The translations under genes and the position numbers were made by a program. The notes under the pieces are model-generated. The model saw nothing but the letters and a program-made list of their open reading frames with translations, had not been told where the DNA came from and searched no databases. Source: GCA-003244245 sp046262495 (lineage in GTDB: Bacteria; Actinomycetota; Actinomycetes; Mycobacteriales; Pseudonocardiaceae). From it: a stretch of 9,777 nt of DNA. The stretch is taken from NCBI GenBank assembly GCA_046262495.1, contig JBHEMR010000046.1, positions 1-9,777 on the forward strand. Direction: 5' to 3'. Positions 1 through 5,875 of the stretch are shown piece after piece (positions within the stretch are counted from its first letter, which is position 1; every line of letters begins with the position of its first letter).

Positions 1-63
1 CGGTTGTCGGCCGAGGGTCTGGCCGAGCTGTTCGCGGTGACACGCGCGATCCAGGGTCGTTGA
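1..63 (+). CDS. C-terminal end of a DUF5372-like small protein (left, inverted cassette copy; partial)
   Basis: The last 20 codons of a reading frame that enters from the left edge end at TGA 61-63. The residues (RLSAEGLAELF..., ending ...IQGR) are identical to the C-terminus of the small protein encoded at 1231-1422 on the other strand, because this stretch is part of a perfect inverted repeat. It is therefore the tail of a second copy of the same cassette gene in the opposite orientation. Function is unknown; such small proteins accompany DUF6788 and serine recombinase genes in actinobacterial mobile cassettes (family knowledge). Whether the gene is complete to the left cannot be seen. Confidence 0.5.
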   Translation, partial: RLSAEGLAELFAVTRAIQGR

Positions 64-119
64 TTGCCATGCCTGATCACGACACACTCTTGTGTGATGA
101 AGGGCAACAAGAACGATCT
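64..119 (+). pseudogene. 5' fragment of a DUF6788 gene (left copy)
   Basis: From the TTG at 64 (or the ATG at 97) the frame encodes the same first residues as the complete DUF6788 gene on the other strand (start region MKGNKNDLS). Identity ends at 119. Beyond that the frame runs through unrelated IS256 sequence and stops near 175. Only the 5' end of this copy survives, so it cannot make the protein. Confidence 0.6.
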
Positions 120-320
120 TTCGTGGGTCATCTCAGCCTGCAAGGCACGCTCAATCACAGCCTTGGTCATCTGATTGAGCAGAGCATCCACGCCATCCAG
201 CGGCGTCCCGGTGATCTGCGCATCGGCCAACAACGCATCAATAGTGCACGGATCCAACGCCTCGGCCAACCGACGGGAGGCTTCGGCCTCAAGATCGTCG
301 AGGCTGGTGTCCTGATTCAC
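120..320 (-). pseudogene. IS256-family transposase, N-terminal fragment
   Basis: Reading leftward from a GTG at 320, the frame gives 67 residues before the inverted repeat. They include the typical start of actinobacterial IS256-family transposases: a DALLADAQITGTPLDG stretch (about residues 28-43), then LLNQMTKAVIERALQAEMT (47-65). In the family this precedes the long DDE catalytic core. A purine-rich GGAAGGGA lies 7-8 bases before the GTG. The DDE domain is entirely missing: after codon 67 the frame crosses into the inverted repeat and reads the cassette genes antisense, staying open to the window edge. It is a dead remnant. The family assignment rests on recognition of this N-terminal pattern only. 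Confidence 0.65.
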
Positions 321-407
321 GAAGTGGTCCCTTCCCAGCCGAGTGATGATCACACCGGCCGATCTTGGTCCATCCGTGGCTTACACAGTTGTAATGACAC
401 GCCCCGC
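120..407 (-). mobile_element. IS256-family insertion sequence remnant
   Basis: This span holds the transposase fragment plus about 87 bases upstream of it, ending where the serine recombinase frame loses family-like sequence (near 399-410). The outer boundary carries TTACACAGTTGTAATGAC (381-398). TTACACAG-type sequence near the terminus is usual for IS256 ends (family knowledge), so 399-410 is the likely insertion point. The other end was lost at 119/120 when the inverted repeat junction formed. The exact terminus and any target duplication cannot be fixed from one end. Confidence 0.5.
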
Positions 408-743
408 GGCGAACTCCATCAACCGCGCTACCTCGGCATTCGAGCGGGCCAGCCGGGAGATCTCGATCCCGAAGATCGCCCCGACCTCGCCAGAACACAC
501 CCGGCTGACCAGCTCGGTGAACCCCGCCCGGGTCACGCCCCACCGGCCCAAGACCCCCAGATCGGTGTCGATCACCACCACGTCGGCCCGGGCCCACCCC
601 AGGGCGACCGCCACCTCGGCCAGGCCGTACTGGCGCGTCGTGGACTCGGTGTGCTCGCGCACCTGCGCCATCGACGACTGGCGCAGGTAGATCACCGCCA
701 GGCGGTCGCGGTGAGCGCTGCTGATCTTCGCCTCGCCGTTCAT
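381..743 (-). pseudogene. Serine recombinase (resolvase/invertase superfamily), C-terminally truncated
   Basis: The frame starts at ATG 743 (or GTG 746), with GGGAGG just upstream, and gives 120 residues. The N-terminal serine-recombinase catalytic domain is recognisable: YLRQSSMAQ (19-27) with the expected nucleophile Ser23 and Gln27, a DLGVLG stretch (61-66), and the IEISRLAR segment (93-100). Family recombinases continue for several hundred residues with a DNA-binding recombinase domain. Here family-like sequence ends at MEFA (109-112), followed by seven foreign residues and a stop at the IS256 end. The DxGxSG motif has Leu65 where Ser is usual. It lies downstream of and co-directional with the DUF6788 gene. 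Interruption by the IS makes it non-functional. Confidence 0.8.
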
Positions 744-846
744 CACCGCCGCCTCCCAACGCCGCCATCGTCATATTGGCCAACACCCTCACCGCTTCGG
801 CCCGCAAGGATCCAGCCAGCGCAGCACTCGGCGCGGCGGTCATCAG

Positions 847-1197
847 CTAGGTCAGTTCCCGCCTGGCCAGCAGCTCGGCATTGATCGCCGAGATCTGCGC
901 CAGCACCGTTTCGACCTGCTCGCCCCGCGCCAGACCCGCCCGCACCGCCGTGATCAAGCTCGACGGCACGTACTTCATCCGCCCCCGACCGGCCGTCTTC
1001 GGGACGAAGTAGGCATACGGGCCGTGCGGATCGCCCGCCGCGCAGCGGCAGCCCGGCTTGCCGCAGCGACGTGTCTGCTCCACCAACGACCCAGCCAGCA
1101 GCGCCTCCACATCCCCCAGGGCCGCCGCCAACCGCCGCCGACGGGTCAACAGCACCCGCGTCGACAAGTTCGACAGATCGTTCTTGTTGCCCTTCAT
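847..1197 (-). CDS. DUF6788 family protein of a serine-recombinase cassette
   Basis: The ATG at 1197 gives 116 residues; a TTG at 1230 would add 11. Neither start has a convincing ribosome site, and the earlier one follows the upstream gene's stop directly. An Arg-rich helix (LLTRRRRLAAAL) is followed by LLAGSLVEQ, then CGKPGCRC with three Cys in a metal-site-like arrangement, then DPHGPYAYF, and an Ala/Leu-rich helical C-terminus. This is the pattern of DUF6788 proteins, usually found beside serine recombinases or transposases (family knowledge). Biochemical role is unknown; the Cys cluster and basic helix suggest nucleic-acid binding (inference). The gene looks complete, but its recombinase partner is broken. 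The truncated second copy at 64-119 shares its first codons. Confidence 0.65.
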   Translation of the reverse strand: MKGNKNDLSNLSTRVLLTRRRRLAAALGDVEALLAGSLVEQTRRCGKPGCRCAAGDPHGPYAYFVPKTAGRGRMKYVPSSLITAVRAGLARGEQVETVLAQISAINAELLARRELT

Positions 1198-1293
1198 CAC
1201 ACAAGAGTGTGTCGTGATCAGGCATGGCAATCAACGACCCTGGATCGCGCGTGTCACCGCGAACAGCTCGGCCAGACCCTCGGCCGACAACCG
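1175..1293 (-). repeat. Right arm of the perfect inverted repeat (pairs with 1-119)
   Basis: This is the exact reverse complement of 1-119. It covers the 3' end of the DUF5372-like gene and the 5' end of the DUF6788 gene. Here both genes continue beyond the arm, so this is the better preserved cassette copy. The outer end at 1293 is imposed by the window edge on the other arm; the true repeat may extend further through the DUF5372-like gene. Confidence 0.9.
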
Positions 1294-1422
1294 ATGCCCC
1301 TGGGGCGGCACACCCCGATCAGTCCAGGACTGCGGCATCGTCATCTGGCCACTGACACCACCCGAGCACACGAACACGTCACCGGCGAACCGGCGGGCGC
1401 ACGGTCTGTCAATAGGCCTCAT
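1231..1422 (-). CDS. Small DUF5372-like cassette protein
   Basis: The frame gives 63 residues from ATG 1422. The C-terminal part (PQSWTDRG, then HRLSAEGLAELFAVTRAI) resembles small DUF5372-type proteins encoded just upstream of DUF6788 and recombinase genes in actinobacterial and rhizobial mobile cassettes. The order here is the same: this gene, DUF6788, serine recombinase, all leftward. The stop at 1231-1233 lies one base past the TTG start option of the DUF6788 gene, which suggests co-translation. No function is known. The N-terminus is shorter than I would expect for the family and lacks a clear ribosome site, so the 5' end may be lost. The family name is my recognition from a short stretch and is tentative. 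Confidence 0.45.
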   Translation of the reverse strand: MRPIDRPCARRFAGDVFVCSGGVSGQMTMPQSWTDRGVPPQGHRLSAEGLAELFAVTRAIQGR

Positions 1423-1513
1423 ATCGAGCCCGAGAGGGTGAGTGCTGACCCGCCGGCCGCTGCTGCAGCCGAGCCTCTCAGAAGCACCCGACTGATTTAG
1501 AGGGGAGACGCAG

Positions 1514-2218
1514 TCAGCCGTTGTTGACGGTCACGGAGCCGACCTGTGAGTGCACGCTGATGTGGTGCGGGGAGCCGGGATCCCTTTGTACCGCTACCTC
1601 CACATCACCGACCTGGCTGCCGGCGTCGACCGCATAGGCCGTACGCACAGGCAGCCGGACTGCGACCGAGCCGACCTGGGCATGCGCGTCCACGGTGGTC
1701 GGTGGCGCGGTGAACCGCAATGTGATCGTGCCCGCACTGGCACGAGCGGTGACCATCCCGCTGGTGAGCCTGGTGCCATCGATGTCCCCGGCGCTGGAAA
1801 TGACGGTGAGCTGGCCAGCGAGCCCGGTCAACATGGCGTCGCCGACGTTGCCGTCGATCTGTACTGCGATTCGTCGTGGCACCTTGACCACGTAGGTCAC
1901 GCCGCAGCCGTTGATGTCGACGACCCGGGACGGGCAGACGTATTTCAGCGTGAGTTGGCCACCGATGATTGAGTGGCTGGTCTGTGGGGGGTTACCGGTG
2001 TAGCTGAGTTGTTCAGTAACCGAGACTGTAGTGGCGTCGGTGCCCTCGATCTGGGTGTCTCCGACTGGATTATCGACCTCAAGGGAAGTGACTGGCTCGG
2101 TAATCGTGTAGCTGTTCTGCTTGGTGATGCCGCCGCTGCTGGTGCCGCAGCCGGCGATGACCAGCGCTGAAGCCGTCAACAGTACGGTTCCCAGGGCCAT
2201 GATGGGTTGTGGGCACAT
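1514..2218 (-). CDS. Secreted lipoprotein with DUF4097-type beta-strand repeats
   Basis: The protein has 234 residues from ATG 2218. That start is chosen because GGGAGGAG lies 5 bases upstream and a signal peptide follows directly. Residues 1-23 form a lipoprotein signal with lipobox I-A-G-C24, so the mature protein should be lipid-anchored outside the membrane. The rest is mostly beta strand, with recurring VG(D/S) or AG(D/T) turns near residues 52, 125, 142, 162, 182, 203 and 226, as in DUF4097 (putative adhesin-like) ladder folds. Cys95 and Cys105 could form a disulfide in the exported protein. It lies downstream of and co-directional with the response regulator, 541 bases away, so it probably has its own promoter and may be a target of that system. 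Molecular function is unknown; a cell-surface or stress-response role is inference. Confidence 0.85.
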   Translation of the reverse strand: MCPQPIMALGTVLLTASALVIAGCGTSSGGITKQNSYTITEPVTSLEVDNPVGDTQIEGTDATTVSVTEQLSYTGNPPQTSHSIIGGQLTLKYVCPSRVVDINGCGVTYVVKVPRRIAVQIDGNVGDAMLTGLAGQLTVISSAGDIDGTRLTSGMVTARASAGTITLRFTAPPTTVDAHAQVGSVAVRLPVRTAYAVDAGSQVGDVEVAVQRDPGSPHHISVHSQVGSVTVNNG

Positions 2219-2220
2219 CA

Positions 2221-2232
2221 CAACTCCTCCCT
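2221..2232 (-). promoter_or_regulatory. Ribosome binding site of the lipoprotein gene
   Basis: The leftward strand reads GGGAGGAG ending 5 bases before the ATG at 2218. It selects this start over an upstream in-frame start at 2278, whose extra 20 residues would spoil the signal peptide. Confidence 0.75.
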
Positions 2233-2325
2233 GTCCTAGATCGGTTGGCTCCGCAGATCGGGCTGCGTACGCTGTCATGAGTGGTATCGCTGGGCCGGTC
2301 GTTCCATGATGGTTATTCGACGACC

Positions 2326-2343
2326 GTCAGTTCATTTACTGAC
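2326..2343. promoter_or_regulatory. Operator-like dyad upstream of the lipoprotein gene
   Basis: GTCAGT and ACTGAC form a perfect 6-bp inverted repeat separated by six bases, about 110 bases before the lipoprotein start codon. Size and spacing suit a dimeric regulator site. The local response regulator (NarL/LuxR type) is one candidate binder, but this is inference; no second copy was noticed in the window. Confidence 0.35.
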
Positions 2344-2705
2344 ACCTCTACCATAATCACGGGAAGCCGCGGAAGCAATACCTACGGACCACGGAGTCTG
2401 AACATTTCCGACCTCGGAGGTGAGGCGCGAATACTTCTGCCGCTGCGCGCGGTCTAGGTCCGCCGCTAGCACACGGGGCACTGTCGAAAACAGAGGTATA
2501 CCAACCGGTGCACCTAAGCGGCCTCAACAGAGACGACAGCCTAATCGATTTGGCAGCGCTGGCAGCTGGACATCAGGATCGGTCACATAATTGAGGAAAA
2601 TCCGCTGCCGGCCAAACATGCGTTACGGTGGTCCACTCAACCATCCGCCGACTAATCGAACTATTGGGATTCGAGCCGCTGGCTGCGCTCGGAGCTGGAA
2701 ACCGT

Positions 2706-2718
2706 TTCGGTTACCGAA
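2706..2718. repeat. Short near-palindrome downstream of the response regulator
   Basis: TTCGGT and ACCGAA flank one central base, 42-54 bases past the response regulator stop. It could be a weak terminator stem or a protein site. There is no T-run on the leftward strand, so an intrinsic terminator is not supported. Confidence 0.3.
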
Positions 2719-2737
2719 CCCGCCAGGGCCCGGACAC

Positions 2738-2747
2738 TATAGCTATA
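2738..2747. repeat. 10-bp perfect palindrome
   Basis: TATAGCTATA reads the same on both strands and lies 13-22 bases beyond the response regulator stop. It is AT-rich in a GC-rich region, but this short it may be chance. Confidence 0.25.
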
Positions 2748-2759
2748 CCAGAAACTACG

Positions 2760-3431
2760 CTATGTCGGAATGGCCCCGACTAAGCCGTTCTCGTATCCCA
2801 CGATCACCAGTTGCGCCCGGTCCCTTGCGCCCAGCTTGGCGAGCAGCCGGCCGATGTGTGTCTTGACGGTCCCTCGGCTCAGGTGCAAATGGCGTTCGAT
2901 CTCACTGTTACACAATCCGAGTGCGATGAGGGTGAGCACCTCACGCTCCCGGTCGGTGATACCGGCCAGCGTGTGGGCCGGACGCCTGGCCGGCTCCGGG
3001 TGGCGAACGAACTCGGCAATCAGCCGCCGGGTGACGGTGGGTGCGAGCAACGCCTCGCCGGAGGCGACCACTCGGATCGCATCCAACAATTGAGCAGGGG
3101 GTGTGTCCTTGAGTAGGAAGCCGCTGGCCCCCGCCCGCAGCGCGGAGTACACGTATTCGTCAAGATCAAATGTGGTGAGCACCAGGATTCTCGGAGCGCG
3201 CTCATGTGCGGTGATTTTCCTAGTAGCCTCGATACCGTCCATGCCCGGCATGCGCACATCCATCAGCACCACGTCCGGGCCCTTTGCACAGACCAGGTCG
3301 ACAGCCTCCGCGCCGGTACCTGCTTCGCCGACGACGATCAGGTCCGGCTCGGTCTCGATGAGTACGCGCAGGCTACCCCGTAGGAGCGCTTGATCGTCGG
3401 CGATCAGTACCCGGACCTGTGACTCACTCAT
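2760..3431 (-). CDS. NarL/LuxR-family response regulator
   Basis: The protein has 223 residues from ATG 3431. An earlier in-frame start would add 37 residues that lie inside the kinase gene and are not family-like. The receiver domain (about 6-120) has the acidic pair Asp12/Asp13, phospho-acceptor Asp58 in LMDVRMPGMDG, Thr86/Thr87 and Lys108. After a linker, a LuxR-type helix-turn-helix (about 155-215) reads ITDREREVL, then SEIERHLHLSRGTVKTHI, the usual recognition helix. It is a phosphorylation-controlled transcription activator. Its start overlaps the kinase stop by 8 bases (ATGAGTGA), so the two are translationally coupled and form a cognate pair. Likely targets are the divergent ABC gene and/or the lipoprotein gene (inference). 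Confidence 0.93.
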   Translation of the reverse strand: MSESQVRVLIADDQALLRGSLRVLIETEPDLIVVGEAGTGAEAVDLVCAKGPDVVLMDVRMPGMDGIEATRKITAHERAPRILVLTTFDLDEYVYSALRAGASGFLLKDTPPAQLLDAIRVVASGEALLAPTVTRRLIAEFVRHPEPARRPAHTLAGITDREREVLTLIALGLCNSEIERHLHLSRGTVKTHIGRLLAKLGARDRAQLVIVGYENGLVGAIPT

Positions 3432-4644
3432 GCGTGTCCTGGGCGTGGTACGGCAGGCGCGCGTGCACAGCGAATCCACCGTTGGGTTGCCAACCCGCCA
3501 CCAAGGTTCCGTGGTGTAGCGCGGCTCGCTCACGCATGCCAATCAGGCCGTGCCCTGGTGTGCCCACCGGGCGGCCCAGTCTGCCGTCGTCAATTATCGA
3601 CAGGTGCAGTTCGCTTGATTCCGCGGTAATGCGGACAGCGCACCGCACCGGTGTCGCCGCGTGTTTGATGATGTTGGTAAGTGCCTCCTGCACGATTCGG
3701 TACGCGGAGAGCTGGACCGCCGCGGGCAGTGCTGGGATGGTTCCGCAATCGAGCTCGACCTGAACGTCGGCGAGTCGAGCATTCTGGATCAGATTCGGCA
3801 GCTCGTCGAGGTCGGGGCTGGGTGCCAGGTCCGCCTCCCCCGCCGATCGCAATGAGCCGAGCACCCGCTGGATGTCAGTGAGCGCGGCGCGGCCGACGGA
3901 CTCAATGATTCCGAGTGCTTCCCGACTCTCCTCCGGACGCGTGTCGTACACGTGGTTGGCCACAGCGGCCTTCATCACCATCACGCCGATGCTGTGCGCC
4001 ACAACATCATGCATCTCCCTGGCGATCCTCAACCGCTCCTCGGAAACGGCCTGCTGCGCGCGGTGCTCGGCGACCTGGTTGGTGTACAGCCGGCGCGCCC
4101 GAGTGCTGCGGCCAAACGCCCAACCTGTACCGATAGTGAACCATGAGAGGGCCAGCGAGGAGATTGGATCGATACGGATAGCGAACCATTCCGGGTGCTG
4201 TATGACGAGGAAGTGGAGGCCCAATTCCGTAGCGCGGAGCACCGCGGTCAGCGTGACACCCACTAGCGCCGCGCCGAGCGCGATGGCTGAGCGTCGCGGC
4301 CTCACGGACAGCGCAACCGGGTAAAGCGCAACCGCGATGGCCAGCACGGCTGCCGCGCCTGACACGCCCACCAACTTGGCGACGACTGCCGAGGCGAGAA
4401 CGACGCCGAATGCAGGGATGGGCCAGCGCCTGCGGACGGTGAGTGGAAGGCTGACTGCAAGTGCCAGCAACCACACCACGACGACCATCCCGCTCGACAG
4501 CCCGAGCGGGGTGCTGAGGGTGGTGAAGACGGCGAGCAGGACTATCGCCACCGCCGTCAGCACGTCAATCACGACGACATACCGTGTGTGCGGTCCAAAC
4601 CGCGGCGGCGCGACGCCGGAATCAACTCCAGCTGGTTCGGACAC
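3424..4644 (-). CDS. Membrane sensor histidine kinase (HPK7/NarX-like type)
   Basis: From GTG 4644 the protein has 406 residues. The start is uncertain: GTG 4653 and ATG 4731 are in frame and none has a good ribosome site. I prefer 4644 because it gives a normal short cytoplasmic lead and leaves about 110 bases to the divergent ABC gene. There are about five or six membrane segments between residues 22 and 178. The dimerisation domain carries ERLRIAREMHDVVAHSIGVM with phospho-acceptor His212. The ATPase domain has the N-box at QEALTNIIKHA (Asn324) and the G-box at DDG...GHGLIGMRER (352-372). The large membrane part with no evident extracytoplasmic domain fits kinases that sense membrane-acting compounds or envelope stress (inference). 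It phosphorylates the regulator encoded directly downstream. Confidence 0.9.
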   Translation of the reverse strand: MSEPAGVDSGVAPPRFGPHTRYVVVIDVLTAVAIVLLAVFTTLSTPLGLSSGMVVVVWLLALAVSLPLTVRRRWPIPAFGVVLASAVVAKLVGVSGAAAVLAIAVALYPVALSVRPRRSAIALGAALVGVTLTAVLRATELGLHFLVIQHPEWFAIRIDPISSLALSWFTIGTGWAFGRSTRARRLYTNQVAEHRAQQAVSEERLRIAREMHDVVAHSIGVMVMKAAVANHVYDTRPEESREALGIIESVGRAALTDIQRVLGSLRSAGEADLAPSPDLDELPNLIQNARLADVQVELDCGTIPALPAAVQLSAYRIVQEALTNIIKHAATPVRCAVRITAESSELHLSIIDDGRLGRPVGTPGHGLIGMRERAALHHGTLVAGWQPNGGFAVHARLPYHAQDTHE

Positions 4645-4755
4645 CTTGACCACGGTAGCGGCAAGCTCGGATGAGCGCGTCAGACCTGGATCCGATCCCA
4701 AGCTCCGGACCGTGCTCCGATGTATGTGCATCCAGCATGCGGCAACATTGCCGGC

Positions 4756-5679
4756 ATGATCGAGGTACGCGAACTGACCAAGGACTATGGCGATCAGCAT
4801 GCGGTGAACCGTCTGTCGTTCACGGCCCACCCAGGTGTGGTGACTGGCTTCCTCGGTCCGAATGGCTCGGGGAAGTCGACCACGATGCGACTCATCCTGG
4901 GCCTGGACGCCCCGACGGCCGGCACAGCGCTGGTGAACGGGCAGCGCTGCGCCACCATCGACCGACCAATGCATGCCGTGGGGGCGCTGCTCGATGCGAG
5001 CGCGGTGCCCGGTGGACGCAGCGCCGCGGACCACCTGCGGTGCCTGGCGAACGGCAATGGCATCAGCCGGCGCCGGGTGGACGAGGTGCTCGACGAGTCG
5101 GGGCTTACGGCTGTAGCCGGGAAGCGGATAGGCGAGTTCTCCCTCGGCATACGGCGGCGGCTCGGGATCGCCGGCGCGCTGCTCGGCGATCCCGGTGTCC
5201 TGCTGTTCGATGAGCCGGCGAACGGCCTGAATCCCGATGGCGCCGAGTGGATCCGCGATCTGATGCGGTCGCTGGCCGCCCAGGGCCGGACGGTCCTGGT
5301 GTCCAGTCGCGACATGAGTGAGATGGCGCTGGCCGCCGACCAGCTACTCATTGTTGATCGCGGCGAGTTGATCACCGAAGTCTCCGCGTGGGAGCTGACC
5401 GAGCGTCTCCGGCGCGACGTATTCGTGCGCTCACCCCGCCGCAGTGGGCTGACGAGGGTATTGACCGGCATGGGTGCGACAGTGCTTGCTGAACCTGGCG
5501 GTGGACTGTCGGTCACTGGCATAGCCGCATGGAGGATCGCATCGGCCGCCGCGGCGCATTACATACCGCTGCAGGAATTGACTCCACGTAACGCATCACT
5601 CGAGGACTACCTAGAACTGACCCGCAGCGGCATCGACTACCGCGTGCATCCCCAAGTTACGCGCCCAGGCACTAGCTGA
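4756..5679 (+). CDS. ABC-transporter ATP-binding protein (exporter type), no adjacent permease
   Basis: The protein has 307 residues from ATG 4756, where the canonical opening MIEVRELTKDYG begins. Motifs are Walker A GPNGSGKST (34-42), a signature region FSLGIRRRLGIA (128-139) and Walker B LLFDEPANGLNP with catalytic Glu153. The C-terminal extension (about 215-307) with NASLEDYLELT is usual in DrrA/BcrA-like ATPases that pair with a separate multi-span permease to export drugs or peptides. The switch motif reads VSSRDMSEM: Arg185 stands where the H-loop His is expected (one-base change CAC to CGC possible). No Gln is evident at the Q-loop (ALLDASAV), which this subfamily often tolerates. It is divergent from the kinase gene, an arrangement common when the two-component pair controls the transporter. 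The expected downstream permease is absent; IS debris begins about 140 bases after the stop. Confidence 0.9.
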   Translation: MIEVRELTKDYGDQHAVNRLSFTAHPGVVTGFLGPNGSGKSTTMRLILGLDAPTAGTALVNGQRCATIDRPMHAVGALLDASAVPGGRSAADHLRCLANGNGISRRRVDEVLDESGLTAVAGKRIGEFSLGIRRRLGIAGALLGDPGVLLFDEPANGLNPDGAEWIRDLMRSLAAQGRTVLVSSRDMSEMALAADQLLIVDRGELITEVSAWELTERLRRDVFVRSPRRSGLTRVLTGMGATVLAEPGGGLSVTGIAAWRIASAAAAHYIPLQELTPRNASLEDYLELTRSGIDYRVHPQVTRPGTS

Positions 5680-5820
5680 TTTTTCCCGGCAAAGTCACCG
5701 GCACGCGGTCACCTGCAGCATGTCGTCCTGCTTGCGATAGAGCTCAAGAAGCCGCGATGCCGAGTGTCGCACGCACGCAGCAGGCGTCTTCCGCGCGATT
5801 TGGCTGGCTGCGGGACACAT
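5680..5820. other. Intergenic gap between the ABC gene and the ISAs1 remnant
   Basis: No recognisable gene or permease remnant is seen. A 41-codon leftward frame (5695-5820) exists, ending LLELYRKQDDMLQVTACR, but I recognise no family and there is no supporting ribosome site, so I do not call it a gene. No clear terminator follows the ABC stop codon. Confidence 0.4.
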
Positions 5821-5836
5821 CAGGGCCATCGTCAAA
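5821..5836. repeat. Candidate ISAs1-type terminal sequence
   Basis: CAGGGCCATCGTCAAA begins 55 bases past the stop of the ISAs1 transposase, at the place and with the look of ISAs1-family termini (CAGGGCC-like start). The partner terminus should lie beyond the window, so the match cannot be confirmed here. Confidence 0.35.
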
Positions 5837-5875
5837 GTCGCGTCGTGGTGATCACCCCCTTCCTTGATCGCTTGG

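Larger units (their letters stand above)
1..119 (+). repeat. Left arm of a perfect inverted repeat (pairs with 1175-1293)
   Basis: Bases 1-119 are the exact reverse complement of 1175-1293 (paired coordinates sum to 1294). The arm runs off the left edge, so the repeat is at least 119 bp. It carries the end of the DUF5372-like gene and the first codons of the DUF6788 gene. The match stops abruptly at 119/120, where IS256-family sequence begins. This is duplicated gene content in opposite orientation, not the short terminal repeat of a transposon. Confidence 0.9.
2219..2759. other. 541-base non-coding gap between lipoprotein and response-regulator genes
   Basis: I see no credible gene here. 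The part next to the lipoprotein start presumably holds its promoter, but no clear -35/-10 pair stands out. The gap contains three small dyads (2326-2343, 2706-2718, 2738-2747). Composition looks somewhat less GC-biased than the flanking genes. No tRNA, CRISPR or strong intrinsic terminator was found. Confidence 0.6.

Noticed and set aside
289..843. 184-codon leftward frame overlapping the serine recombinase
   Set aside because: Its first 30 residues lie in the short DUF6788-recombinase gap and could pass for a small gene, but the rest is a frame-shifted shadow of the recombinase with no ribosome site.
60..884. 274-codon open frame on the plus strand through the left zone
   Set aside because: It runs antisense to the recombinase, DUF6788 and IS256 genes, is low-complexity (Arg/Pro/His rich) and matches no family; it is a shadow of GC-rich coding DNA.
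1423..1513. GAGAGG/CCTCTC inverted repeat as a terminator for the lipoprotein gene
   Set aside because: The arms are short and far apart and no T-run follows on the leftward strand.
2640..2700. tRNA-like T-arm string (GGGATTCGAGCC)
   Set aside because: No acceptor stem, D-arm or anticodon arm could be fitted around it and no CCA follows.
2591..2866. 91-codon plus-strand frame in the gap after the response regulator
   Set aside because: It overlaps the real regulator gene on the other strand, has no ribosome site and shows no recognisable family.
4794..5522. 242-codon minus-strand frame opposite the ABC gene
   Set aside because: It is a Ser/Arg/Pro-rich antisense shadow; the plus strand carries Walker A, signature and Walker B motifs.
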